A stretch of 60,141 nucleotides of DNA from Lachnospiraceae bacterium (GTDB lineage Bacteria; Bacillota; Clostridia; Lachnospirales; Lachnospiraceae). Shown here one piece after another: positions 9,283 to 17,764 of this stretch (its first letter is position 1; the number at the start of each line of letters is the position of its first letter). The notes beneath the pieces were generated by a model. The model had not been told where the DNA came from. It saw nothing but the letters and a program-made list of their open reading frames with translations, and did not search any database. The position numbers and the translations under genes were made by a program. The DNA is taken from contig JAFZUY010000042.1 of assembly GCA_017618075.1 (NCBI GenBank), positions 1-60,141 on the forward strand, in the 5' to 3' direction.

Positions 9283-10389
9283 TTATTCAAAATCGAATTT
9301 GTAAGGAAGATTAAGCGCATCGCGGACTTCGATAATGTCCTTCTGAACGGATTTGCTTACGGGAACGCCTTTTTCTTTTCTCTCGAGCCATACGAGGTAT
9401 TCTTTTTCACCTGCGGTGTAAATGCGCTCGTTCCCCGGAGCTTTCTTGGAAGCGCGAAGAGCACGACAGATATCGCCCGCGGTTTTCTTAAAAGTATCGA
9501 GTCCCGAAAAAGCTTCGGGATCCACAACAAAGAAGAAATGTCCGAGATGGTACATCTGAGGCTTTCCGTTTTCGTCAACGCCCGTAAGTGCTTTCATAAA
9601 CTGACCGCCTGCAAGAGCTGCCGAGAGAATTTCAACCACAGCCGCATAGCCGTAGCCTTTATATCCTGCGAGGTCTTCGCCGATTCCGCCTAAAGGTGCG
9701 AGTGCTGCGGTTCCGTCAACTAATGCTTTTAAGATTTCTTCCGAATCGGTCATAGGCTCGCCTTTTTCGGATACAACCGTTCCTGCGGGCGTTGCCTTGC
9801 CTTCTCTTGCATAGTATTCGATACGGCCTCTCTGTACGATGGATGTTGCACAGTCAAGGCAGAAAGGAAATTCTTCGTCTGTAGGAAGTGCGAATGTTAA
9901 GGGGTTCGTACCCATCATGTTTTCAACGCCGAATGTGGGCGCGATAGAAGGACGGGCATTGGTACCGGTCACACCGATTAAGCCTTCCTTGGAAGCCATT
10001 GTTGCCCAGTATCCCGCGATACCGTAATGTGTTGAGTTTTTGATAGCACCGCCTGCCATACCGCATTTTTTGGCCTTTTCGATGAGCATTTCCATCATCT
10101 TATGGCTGGCAACCATACCCATTCCGTCATGGGCATCCATGACCACGGTGGTGGGCGTTTCTTTTATGATTTCAATATTGGTGACGGGCAGAAGAGTGCC
10201 CTTTTTGATTCGGTCGATATAGATGGGTTTGAAGCGGTTGCATCCGTGGCTTTCGATTCCGCGTCTGTCTGATTCGAGCAGCACGTCCGCGCAGATTGCG
10301 GCATCCTCTCTCGGCACTCCGTAGCCCGCAAAAGCATCAATTAAAAAGGAATTCATGAGATCCCATGAAACACATGCACGATTATCCAT
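9283..10389 (-). CDS. Ldh2-family NAD(P)-dependent 2-hydroxyacid dehydrogenase
   Basis: About 368 residues, of the malate/L-lactate/ureidoglycolate dehydrogenase superfamily (Ldh2), which uses a fold unlike classical lactate dehydrogenase. Typical segments are the ESHGCNR motif (about 46-52), the His in NSTHYGIAGYWA (about 115-126), GTNARPSIAPTFG and MMGTNPLTFALP (about 145-172), and GYKGYGYA (about 247). Substrates in this family include malate, L-lactate, sulfolactate, ureidoglycolate and diketogulonate; none can be chosen from sequence. Start 10389 is preferred over 10407 because GGGGG lies 7 bases upstream. It is the first gene of the unit with glpK, driven by 10423-10451. Confidence 0.85.
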   Translation of the reverse strand: MDNRACVSWDLMNSFLIDAFAGYGVPREDAAICADVLLESDRRGIESHGCNRFKPIYIDRIKKGTLLPVTNIEIIKETPTTVVMDAHDGMGMVASHKMMEMLIEKAKKCGMAGGAIKNSTHYGIAGYWATMASKEGLIGVTGTNARPSIAPTFGVENMMGTNPLTFALPTDEEFPFCLDCATSIVQRGRIEYYAREGKATPAGTVVSEKGEPMTDSEEILKALVDGTAALAPLGGIGEDLAGYKGYGYAAVVEILSAALAGGQFMKALTGVDENGKPQMYHLGHFFFVVDPEAFSGLDTFKKTAGDICRALRASKKAPGNERIYTAGEKEYLVWLERKEKGVPVSKSVQKDIIEVRDALNLPYKFDFE

Positions 10390-10422
10390 ATGTATACCCC
10401 CATTCATAATTTGTATAAGATA

Positions 10423-10451
10423 AATATAATGCAGATTGCCTTTTTATTCAA
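10423..10451 (-). promoter_or_regulatory. promoter of the dehydrogenase-glpK unit
   Basis: On the minus strand TTGAAT (10446-10451) is followed after 17 bases by TATATT (10423-10428), giving a start near 10416 and a leader of about 27 bases. Confidence 0.65.
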
Positions 10452-10575
10452 TCAAATTGGGGCTTTAAACTATCCAAAAAATAATCTTCTGAGACGGCAT
10501 TATTAACAATACGGGGATACAATCCGATTAATATATAAAGGAAATTTTTTTAGGATTTTTCCGGAGGGATATGTT

Positions 10576-11517
10576 ATGAAAGCAAAAAAATATACGCATA
10601 TTTCGGGCACCGACAAGCTGGAACTATCGGTCCTTAGGTTCGAGCCCGACAATGCGAAAGATATAAAGGGAATCGTTCAGCTGGTGCACGGCATGAACGA
10701 GTATAAGGAAAGATATATTCCTTTTATGGAGTTTCTTACCGACAACGGTTTCATCACTGTGATTCACGATCACAGAGGGCACGGTGCGAGCGTTAAAAGT
10801 CCCGATGATTTGGGCTTTATGTATGCGGGCGGCTACGAGGCACTCATAGAAGATACGCATGAGATTACACTTGAGACAAAGGCATATGTAAAAGAACTCA
10901 TAAAAGAGCCGCTCCCCTATATTCTCCTCGGACACAGCATGGGTTCGATGGTTGTAAGGTGTTACTTAAGGAAATATGATGCGGATATCGACAAGCTCGT
11001 TGTCATCGGTTGCCCGTCAAAGAAACCCGGAATGAAGCCCGGACTCGCTCTTATAAAAATGGTAACAAATATTAAGGGCGAGAAAACGAGGTCGAAATTC
11101 ATATCGGATCTTGTTGTGGGAGATTACGAGAAAAGATTCAAAAAAGAAGAAGTGCCGCATATGTGGGTTAACTCCGATCCCGAAAAGGTCAAGAAGTATA
11201 ACGAAGACCCGCTTTGTAATTATATGTTCACCTTAAACGGATATTTAAACCTCGTAAAACTTACGATGTTAACATATACCGACGGCGGATATGTGATGAA
11301 AAATCCCGCACTTCCCATCAGATTTTTCTCGGGCGCAGAAGACCCCTGCGCAGTAAATGAAAAAGCTTTCGCAGAGGCTATGGAGCTCTTACGAAAGCAG
11401 GGTTACACGGATGTCGACGGAATAATGTATCCAAGGCTTCGTCACGAAATCTTAAACGAAGACGAGAAAGATATGGTTTACGAAGATATCCTTAATTTCA
11501 TCAAGCAGATATATTAG
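10576..11517 (+). CDS. alpha/beta hydrolase, monoacylglycerol lipase-like (Hydrolase_4)
   Basis: A 313-residue serine hydrolase with the order seen in monoglyceride lipases and lysophospholipases: the HGMNEYKERY segment after the first strand (residues 39-48), the oxyanion-side HDHRGHGAS (64-72), nucleophile Ser in LGHSMGSM (about 117-124), acid Asp in SGAEDPCAV (about 253-261) and His in RLRHEILNE (about 288-296). There is no signal peptide, so it acts in the cytoplasm or on the inner membrane face. It starts 10 bases after a clear GGAGG and is transcribed alone, ending at a terminator. The natural ester is unknown; lipid turnover is an inference. Confidence 0.87.
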   Translation: MKAKKYTHISGTDKLELSVLRFEPDNAKDIKGIVQLVHGMNEYKERYIPFMEFLTDNGFITVIHDHRGHGASVKSPDDLGFMYAGGYEALIEDTHEITLETKAYVKELIKEPLPYILLGHSMGSMVVRCYLRKYDADIDKLVVIGCPSKKPGMKPGLALIKMVTNIKGEKTRSKFISDLVVGDYEKRFKKEEVPHMWVNSDPEKVKKYNEDPLCNYMFTLNGYLNLVKLTMLTYTDGGYVMKNPALPIRFFSGAEDPCAVNEKAFAEAMELLRKQGYTDVDGIMYPRLRHEILNEDEKDMVYEDILNFIKQIY

Positions 11518-11533
11518 TTCTTTCTACCCTTTT

Positions 11534-11572
11534 GGCTCCCTGCCGGTTCTTTTATCGGTGGGGAGCTTTTTT
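11534..11572 (+). terminator. terminator after the hydrolase gene
   Basis: GCTCCC (11535-11540) pairs with GGGAGC (11561-11566), with CCG/CGG inside, followed by six T. Confidence 0.75.
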
Positions 11573-11576
11573 GTAT

Positions 11577-11604
11577 AAAAAAGCCGGCGTTATTTGCCGG
11601 CTTT
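11577..11604 (-). terminator. terminator of the glycosyltransferase unit
   Basis: AAAGCCGGC (11580-11588) pairs with GCCGGCTTT (11596-11604); the A-run at 11577-11582 gives a U-tract on the minus strand. It overlaps the stop codon of the GT2 gene. Confidence 0.75.
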
Positions 11605-12621
11605 GTGATTTCTGTAAATCCATAAAAACGAATAATATATGTAAAAGATTAATGATGATTTCATGCAGAGGTTCATCATTTTCTCTTCTTCTTTGTCAGG
11701 TATCGAATAGTATTTGTTCTTCATAAAATCAGGGAAATTTTTCTTGAAATCCCGTTTCATGTAATAAACAAAAGAGAATTTCTTTTCCTTGCATCCGAGC
11801 ATATAACTAAAGAGGGTGATTCTGAAACCAAGCTGCGTGTACACATCCTCGATTTCATCCTTATATTCATCGTAGAGTCCACGTTTTGTTAGCTCATCAA
11901 CCATAATATTCATGGCTGAGATTCTGTCGAGGCACCTTTGCTCGGTGATGGTGTGAACCGTTGAGGTATCGTGCTGCAGGTAGTAATAATTGTCTTCGTT
12001 TATGTATTCGAAATGCTTAAAATACGGAGCCCAGACTCTGGCGGCACAGTTATCCTCATAAAAGATACCTTCGGGGAAGCCTAAGTTGTTTTCTTTTATG
12101 ATTTCATGTTTGTAGATTTTTATTACCATGCTTCCGAAAGATCTGAAAAGATTGCTCATTCTTTCTTTGGTAAGTTCTCCGACCTGGTCGAAATTGATGG
12201 AGGAAACGTGATTTCCGCGAACATAGGTGTGAGAGGATACGATATTGTAATCGCAGCCTACGATATCGGCGCCGGTTTCTTCACCCTTTTTTATGAGCTT
12301 TTCGTAATAATCCCTGCTTACCCAGTCATCGCTGTCGATAAAGCCGATCCATTCGCCCGAAGCGACTTTAAGACCTTCGTTTTTGGCGCCGCCCTGCTTT
12401 TTGTTTTCGCTGTAGGTTATGACTTTGAAAAGCTCGGGGAAATTTTTTTCGTATTCGTATAAAACATCAAGCGAATCGTCCGTGGAAGCGTCGTTTACCG
12501 CGATGATTTCCATGTCTTTTACGGTCTGATTGACGAGCGAATCCAGACAGAAATTTAAATTTCCGTCGTGATTCATGTTGTATACAGGTACGATTACGCT
12601 TAATTTTTTACTGAATTCCAT
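11590..12621 (-). CDS. glycosyltransferase family 2
   Basis: A 343-residue GT-A transferase. The N-terminal catalytic part shows VIVPVYNMNHDGNLNFCLDS (residues 9-28), the nucleotide-binding IIAVNDASTDDSLDVL (about 39-54), and the metal-binding IGFIDSDDWVS (about 91-101). The C-terminal 200 residues are aromatic-rich and lack a strong membrane segment until a weakly hydrophobic stretch near residues 317-330. It probably transfers a sugar from a nucleotide donor onto a surface glycan. It is the second gene of a pair, starting 2 bases after the stop of the GT52-like gene. Donor and acceptor are unknown. Confidence 0.88.
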   Translation of the reverse strand: MEFSKKLSVIVPVYNMNHDGNLNFCLDSLVNQTVKDMEIIAVNDASTDDSLDVLYEYEKNFPELFKVITYSENKKQGGAKNEGLKVASGEWIGFIDSDDWVSRDYYEKLIKKGEETGADIVGCDYNIVSSHTYVRGNHVSSINFDQVGELTKERMSNLFRSFGSMVIKIYKHEIIKENNLGFPEGIFYEDNCAARVWAPYFKHFEYINEDNYYYLQHDTSTVHTITEQRCLDRISAMNIMVDELTKRGLYDEYKDEIEDVYTQLGFRITLFSYMLGCKEKKFSFVYYMKRDFKKNFPDFMKNKYYSIPDKEEEKMMNLCMKSSLIFYIYYSFLWIYRNHKAGK

Positions 12622-12623
12622 AC

Positions 12624-13706
12624 CTACTTGCCGTCCTTTCTGTGAACGGACGGATCCTCATATTTATCCATAAAATCGTGGCCGAGATACACTTTTTCCT
12701 TCGCAAACTTAACCGAGTCAAGCTGGGTGTATACCGATACAACTTTATCAAAACTTATATCTTCGAAGAAATTTAATATTTCCATCGGAACGGTTCGGTC
12801 GAACTGCTTAACATCCGCGAAAACAGTCGGATAATCAAGCTCGTCCCTCGGATGAGGCTTAAGGAAAACGTAGCCTTCCTTTGAGTATTCGTCAATTAAA
12901 TCCCGGAAGAGTCTTTCTCTGCCTTTTAAATCCGTCAAAAGAGGCTCGGTGAGAATGATGATGTTTTTCTCGCCCTCTTTTACGTTTGAAAGCTGTGCCT
13001 TGAAGGAATCGAAGTCTTTTACGAAGACACGCATCATAAGTTCCTTGTCGTCTTTAGTAAGAGCCTCCGCAAGTGCGGTACGCGATACTTCGACATACTT
13101 CCTAAAAGAATCCTTCACCACCGACCGATCGTTTACTTCCATATCGATGCAGTATTTGCTGTATCCGTCGCGAATGAAGATAAGATTAAGTCCCATGCTG
13201 AAGAATTTTTTAAGTCCCCAGCAACCTTTATTGTCGGACTTTGCGGGAACGGGATCGTAGAATTTAAGATAGTTGAAGCCGTCCTCCAAAGCGTGGTATT
13301 TGACCTTTTTCTGATTTAAATAAAGACCGATGGGATCGACGTCACAGAATACGCAGACATCTTTATATTTGGAAAAATCCACGGGAACAAAGGGCTCCTG
13401 CGCTTTAGCAAATGCCTTCGTGAATTTGATTCGGTTAATCATGTTTGAAACGATATTGCCCTTGTCTTTTTTAAGTTCTGCCACTTCGGGGAAATACGTT
13501 TCTCTCTTTTCGTCGAAAAGAAATACATTTTCGAAAACGCCGTTTTCTTTAACTCTTTCAGCGAAGGTTTCGAAGTCATTGGACATAAGACTTAAAACCA
13601 GGTCGGCTTTAAATCTTTCTTCTTTGGGTAGGTTAAATTCTTTTAGGAGCGCCACATATACGTGATAGTAGGTGTGGCAAACATATACTCTGCCTTTTTT
13701 ATCCAT
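12624..13706 (-). CDS. glycosyltransferase family 52-like (sialyltransferase-type GT-B) protein
   Basis: A 360-residue protein. VYVCHTYYHVYVALL near the start, the YHALEDGFNYLKF motif (about 138-150) and the FLKPHPRDELDYP motif (about 281-293) match GT52, the family of lipooligosaccharide sialyltransferases such as Lst. In that family the EDG and KPHPRD residues form the active site and bind CMP-sialic acid. Firmicute relatives may use other donors. No signal peptide is present. It leads a two-gene unit with a GT2 enzyme and is read from 13742-13770. No nucleotide-sugar synthesis or flippase genes are adjacent, apart from the MATE gene on the other strand. The family call is from memory of the motifs. 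Confidence 0.7.
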   Translation of the reverse strand: MDKKGRVYVCHTYYHVYVALLKEFNLPKEERFKADLVLSLMSNDFETFAERVKENGVFENVFLFDEKRETYFPEVAELKKDKGNIVSNMINRIKFTKAFAKAQEPFVPVDFSKYKDVCVFCDVDPIGLYLNQKKVKYHALEDGFNYLKFYDPVPAKSDNKGCWGLKKFFSMGLNLIFIRDGYSKYCIDMEVNDRSVVKDSFRKYVEVSRTALAEALTKDDKELMMRVFVKDFDSFKAQLSNVKEGEKNIIILTEPLLTDLKGRERLFRDLIDEYSKEGYVFLKPHPRDELDYPTVFADVKQFDRTVPMEILNFFEDISFDKVVSVYTQLDSVKFAKEKVYLGHDFMDKYEDPSVHRKDGK

Positions 13707-13741
13707 TGTGTTTATTTCGCACCTCTTCGAAATTCCCTAAA

Positions 13742-13770
13742 ATAATAGCATAATTTTACGCATTTCTCAA
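13742..13770 (-). promoter_or_regulatory. promoter of the GT52-GT2 unit
   Basis: On the minus strand TTGAGA (13765-13770), 17 bases, then TATTAT (13742-13747). The start is near 13735, about 29 bases before the ATG. Confidence 0.7.
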
Positions 13771-13789
13771 GGATACGGGCGCGTAATCG

Positions 13790-13818
13790 TTGAGTTTTAA
13801 GGCTAAAAATGGTATTAT
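13790..13818 (+). promoter_or_regulatory. promoter of MATE 2, very close to the start codon
   Basis: TTGAGT (13790-13795), 17 bases, then TATTAT (13813-13818). The start codon is at 13834, so the leader would be only about 8-9 bases and holds no Shine-Dalgarno sequence. Confidence 0.65.
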
Positions 13819-13833
13819 CGAAGTACTGAAATT

Positions 13834-15189
13834 ATGATTGAAAACAGAAAAGAATTATACAAAAAAATATGTGTTGTGGCACTTCCGATAGTGTTTCAGA
13901 ATATAATCGACGCCTGTGTATCAAGCGCCGATGTTTTGATGCTTAATTATGTCGGACAGTCGGCCATAGGTGCGGTTTCTCTCGCCAACAGTATGGTGGG
14001 TATTCTTTTTATGTTCCTTTACGGAATCGGTACCGGTATCGCCATGCTTGCGGCGCAGTATTATGGCAAGGGAGATATGAAGACCATCGAAAAGGTCGAG
14101 GGAATCGGACATAAATTTGCTCTTTCGGTGGCTGCAATCGGAGCCGCGTTATGCCTCTTAATACCGCGAACTTTAATGCGGATTTACACCAATGATGAAA
14201 ACCTTATTGAAATAGGTTCAAAATATCTTGTATTTATTGCACCCGGCCTTTTATTCTGGGCGATAAGCGCCGTTTATATGTCGATTTTAAGATGTATAAA
14301 CAAGGTAACCGTGAGCACTGTGCTTGAAGCGGTTGCACTTGTTTGTAACGTATCTTTAAATGCGGTATTTATTTTCGGGCTTTTCGGCGCACCCAAACTT
14401 GGCGTAATCGGTGTTGCCATTGCGACCACGATAAGCCGACTTCTTCAGCTTTTAGGATGTATTTTGGTATCGGTTCTTATGAAACCCGGTGTGGCTCTTA
14501 CGTTCAGAACCATGTTTCAAAGGCACAAATTACTTGAGCATGATTTCTTTACGATGGCGATGCCTGCAATTGGAAACGACCTTGCTTGGTCACTTGCATT
14601 CAGCGCATATTCCGCAATCATAGGGCATCTCGGAGAAGATGCGGTTGCGGCATATTCGATAGTCAATGTGGTCAGAAATTTAGGCTGCGTAATGTGCTAC
14701 GGTGTCGGAATGGCCTCGGGTATTATAGTCGGACAGATCTTAGGCGAAGGAAGTCTGGATGACGGAATAAAAGCAGGCCATATCTGCTTAAGGCTCTCGG
14801 TTGTAACCGGTATCATCGGAGGTATTTTTGTAGTTGCAATAATGCCCATAGTTTTTATGGTGACAGACCTCACGCCGCTTGCGCAGGATTATCTTAAATT
14901 CATGCTTTTAATCAATTCATATTACATTACTGGAACGGCGGTAAATACGTGTCTGATAGCCGGCGTATTCAGGGCCGGAGGAGACAGCAAATTCGGATTT
15001 AAATGTGATGTCATAGATATGTGGTGCTATGCGGTTCCCTTGGGTCTTTTAGCGGCTTTTGTATTTAAACTCCCCGTAAAATGGGTCTATTTCCTGCTTT
15101 GCACGGACGAGTTTGTAAAATGGCCGTGGGTATTTAAGCATTTTTACAGTCATAAATGGGCAAGAAATATTACAAGGGATAATGTTTAA
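13834..15189 (+). CDS. MATE family efflux transporter (copy 2)
   Basis: A 451-residue, 12-segment MATE antiporter. ALPIVFQNIIDACVSSADVL (residues 14-33) is the conserved first-segment region, and the second half begins with FFTMAMPAIGNDLAWSLAFS near residues 236-255. The sequence is clearly different from the other two MATE proteins here. The start lacks a ribosome site, and the promoter lies only 15 bases upstream of ATG. The lipoprotein gene follows after 28 bases and is probably co-transcribed. A role in exporting a glycan or envelope precursor is possible from its neighbours, but the substrate is unknown. Confidence 0.9.
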   Translation: MIENRKELYKKICVVALPIVFQNIIDACVSSADVLMLNYVGQSAIGAVSLANSMVGILFMFLYGIGTGIAMLAAQYYGKGDMKTIEKVEGIGHKFALSVAAIGAALCLLIPRTLMRIYTNDENLIEIGSKYLVFIAPGLLFWAISAVYMSILRCINKVTVSTVLEAVALVCNVSLNAVFIFGLFGAPKLGVIGVAIATTISRLLQLLGCILVSVLMKPGVALTFRTMFQRHKLLEHDFFTMAMPAIGNDLAWSLAFSAYSAIIGHLGEDAVAAYSIVNVVRNLGCVMCYGVGMASGIIVGQILGEGSLDDGIKAGHICLRLSVVTGIIGGIFVVAIMPIVFMVTDLTPLAQDYLKFMLLINSYYITGTAVNTCLIAGVFRAGGDSKFGFKCDVIDMWCYAVPLGLLAAFVFKLPVKWVYFLLCTDEFVKWPWVFKHFYSHKWARNITRDNV

Positions 15190-15217
15190 TAAAACTCATA
15201 AAAGAGGTGGAAGAGGA

Positions 15218-17503
15218 ATGAAAAAGACATTAAGTAAAATTATTTCGACAGTTCTTATGCTGAGTATGCTTACGCTTGCGATAGGCTGTACCAATGTGAG
15301 TACGAATACCGATAAGGACAGCAATAATTCTTTGGCGCAGGTAACAAGCAGCACTGCAAATCCTGATGTAAATACTCCGGATAACGGCAATCAGTCTGCC
15401 GCAAATCCTGACGTAATTACGTCTGCTTCAGATTTCAGCAAAGATGCTTTCGCGTCGAAAATCGAAGGAACATATTTTGGAATGGATGAAGGGGATATGC
15501 CTTTTTACCTTTCGATATACAATTTCTGCGGTAATGTATATGCTTACGGCGGATATACCGCAGAAGAAGACGAAGAGGAAGTCTATTCGTTCTGGGCAAT
15601 GGAAATCGTTCCAGAAGATCCCAGAGATTTTTATTATGAAAATACGGACGAGTGCAGAGTCGGAGTTACGGCCTGCTCGGTAATGTCCAATATGTGCAGA
15701 TACTGGAGCGCACCCGTTACAGGAAACATCAAGCTGACGAATGACGGCATTACGGTAACAGGTGACGGGGATTTATGTCCTCTTTATACCAACGGCAAAA
15801 CCATAGAGCTTAAAAGAAGAGATGACTTAAGAGATTTCTTTGAGGATGAAACAGCCGTAGATATTGCGGATGGTTTTTATGCAGAAAATTCAGATGAAAA
15901 CCTTTATGGTCTCTGGAAGTTAAAAGATACGGAAGAACCCTGGTTTGTTTCTTTTGAAAAAGGCGAAAGATATTCCGAAATAACCGTAATTCAAAAAATC
16001 GACGGACTCGAGGTAACTCTTTTAAAAGGCTTCTTCGAAACCGACGATTCAAATAACGGTAGGGCGTGGATGAAATATTTTATGAGCGGTTCTCCCGAAA
16101 TATTCAATTTTGAATACAGATACGAAGGAGACGACCTGGTATTTGACAATATGAGTAGCGGTTTTCCTTTCTGTGAAAACGATGCAAAAGAGTCTGTTTT
16201 AGAAAAAGTCGGAATAAACGATGTTCCTATAGCAATGCTCGTTGAACCTGACAATCTTGATGCGGTTAAGGGTACGCTTGCAGTTAATATAGGCGGAGAA
16301 ATGAGAGATGTTACCCCGTTCTTTAAAGACTGTAACGACGTGGAAAATAACGGAACAAATTTTGTAAGAGTAGGAAATCTGGTATTTTTCAGATATTATG
16401 ATCCTTCGGGTTATAATGATCACCCTATTTATGCCGATTGGGGTGATTTCAACAATCATTACGATTTTGATAAAATCGGCTGTGTCTGCTTTTATGATTT
16501 AAGAACAGGCGAGACCGGGCTTGCATACAGGGATTACAGCGGAGGCGCCCTTTACTATATGAACGGCAAGTTTTATACCGAGAGATTCGAGTCAAATGAT
16601 TATTATTCGGTAAACTACATTGTGGCCTGCTACCCTGATGGCTCGGCACTTGAAGAAAAGAGTGATACGAATACTCATTCCGTTATTGAGGCGGTTTCCG
16701 ATAATAATGATGCGATTGCGGTCGATCAGTTTATGGCAGGACAGTTTTATATTGACTACGGTAACGAGTATCGCAGCACTCTTCAGCTAAAAGACCAGGA
16801 TTATGTGATGGCTGCAGAATTTGCAGATGACTATATCTATGTGGTTACAACGGGTTATAACGACGATGCAATCCGTCTGACCGAATACCAGAAGTTTTAC
16901 GGAGAAGTAGGAATCCAGTTGGCCGAGTATGACGCAAAAGACATATGGAAAAACGGCATTCCGAGAGTATATCAGATATTTGTAACAGAAGACGAAGTTT
17001 ACATGGGTATTAACGCCTATGAAGATTCCGAACTGAAAAAATGCGTCGTAGTGGAAGCAGAGCGAAACAAAGAGGATTCGGGAAAAGTTATTTATGAGGG
17101 AATGCCTGACAATATCTGGGCTTTTGACAGACCTTATTCCAGTCCGTATTTCTATTTCAATTATGCGGACGAGATTTTCTTTGCGCAGCACAACGTCAAT
17201 GGCGAGATGGCTCTTTCCGAAGGAATTTTCGGAGATTTAATTTATTACGATTCGCCTTATTCGGCAGACTTAATAGTGTCTGATTTTATGGAAGACAGTG
17301 TGGAAGGCATTTATGAAGGAATGTCCGCAATTATTCTTCAGGATGGCCAGCGCATAAAAGATAAGTACTTTGTCATAACGGCCAATGCCACATACGATGC
17401 TAATGAAAGTATAGGAAATATAAGAAGTTTCGAATTAAACGATATTATTTATACCGTATACGATTCCGACAAGAATGCAATCAGACTTGAACCTGCATTA
17501 TAA
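15218..17503 (+). CDS. large secreted lipoprotein of unknown function
   Basis: About 761 residues. The N-terminus is a clear lipoprotein signal: Lys-rich start, hydrophobic core, and a lipobox ending LAIGC with Cys24 as the lipid anchor. A Ser/Thr/Asn-rich linker (about 25-70) follows, then a very acidic, aromatic body rich in Asp, Glu and Tyr. Repeated Tyr/Phe/Asp segments with short beta-strand patterns suggest a beta-rich fold, perhaps propeller-like; this is a guess. I recognise no family. The start at 15218 is preferred over an upstream ATG at 15182 that would precede the signal peptide with charged residues; AGAGGTGGA lies just upstream. It is probably co-transcribed with MATE 2 and anchored on the outer face of the membrane. 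Confidence 0.75.
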   Translation: MKKTLSKIISTVLMLSMLTLAIGCTNVSTNTDKDSNNSLAQVTSSTANPDVNTPDNGNQSAANPDVITSASDFSKDAFASKIEGTYFGMDEGDMPFYLSIYNFCGNVYAYGGYTAEEDEEEVYSFWAMEIVPEDPRDFYYENTDECRVGVTACSVMSNMCRYWSAPVTGNIKLTNDGITVTGDGDLCPLYTNGKTIELKRRDDLRDFFEDETAVDIADGFYAENSDENLYGLWKLKDTEEPWFVSFEKGERYSEITVIQKIDGLEVTLLKGFFETDDSNNGRAWMKYFMSGSPEIFNFEYRYEGDDLVFDNMSSGFPFCENDAKESVLEKVGINDVPIAMLVEPDNLDAVKGTLAVNIGGEMRDVTPFFKDCNDVENNGTNFVRVGNLVFFRYYDPSGYNDHPIYADWGDFNNHYDFDKIGCVCFYDLRTGETGLAYRDYSGGALYYMNGKFYTERFESNDYYSVNYIVACYPDGSALEEKSDTNTHSVIEAVSDNNDAIAVDQFMAGQFYIDYGNEYRSTLQLKDQDYVMAAEFADDYIYVVTTGYNDDAIRLTEYQKFYGEVGIQLAEYDAKDIWKNGIPRVYQIFVTEDEVYMGINAYEDSELKKCVVVEAERNKEDSGKVIYEGMPDNIWAFDRPYSSPYFYFNYADEIFFAQHNVNGEMALSEGIFGDLIYYDSPYSADLIVSDFMEDSVEGIYEGMSAIILQDGQRIKDKYFVITANATYDANESIGNIRSFELNDIIYTVYDSDKNAIRLEPAL

Positions 17504-17516
17504 TCCATCGGATTCA

Positions 17517-17545
17517 TTGACATTTACACGATAATTTTATATACT
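17517..17545 (+). promoter_or_regulatory. promoter of the SRP RNA
   Basis: A perfect TTGACA (17517-17522), 17 bases, then TATACT (17540-17545): the best consensus promoter in the window. It places the RNA start near 17552, at the edge of the closing stem. Confidence 0.85.
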
Positions 17546-17553
17546 CAAATTCG

Positions 17554-17750
17554 CCCTCAATGCAATTTGAGTTCGGCGTATGTTTCAGATAAGCGGTCTG
17601 GGTTTGGGTCTTGCGCGACGGAAATCCACGAACCGTGTCAGGTCGGGAACGAAGCAGCACTAAGAGGAATCTTCCGGGTGCCGCAAGGGTGCCTGGGTCC
17701 GGCCGCTTATTTGAGATATATGCTTTTAAGTTGCACTGAGGGTATTTTTT
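17554..17750 (+). ncRNA. ffs: signal recognition particle RNA (small bacterial type)
   Basis: The core 17589-17710 folds as one long rod: ATAAGCGG at 17589 pairs with CCGCTTAT ending at 17710. It contains the conserved Ffh-binding domain, with GTGTCAGGT, a GGAA tetraloop and GAAGCAGCA, matched by GGTGCCGCAAGGGTGCCTGGG (20-base part: GTGCCGCAAGGGTGCCTGGG). The bases flanking the tetraloop are G and C rather than the common C and G, a compensated swap. Outside the core, CCCTCAATGCAA (17554-17565) pairs with TTGCACTGAGGG (17731-17742) with one mismatch, followed by a T-run at 17745-17750, so the transcript seems closed by a long-range stem and terminated there. No Alu domain of the long Bacillus type is visible. 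The downstream pgeF ribosome site begins just 3 bases later. Confidence 0.93.
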
Positions 17751-17764
17751 ATGAGAGGGTCTAC

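Noticed and set aside
17567-17764. Long N-terminal extension of pgeF read through 17567-17764
   Set aside because: This stretch is the SRP RNA; the true start is ATG 17765 with GAGAGGG just upstream, and the extra residues match nothing in the family.
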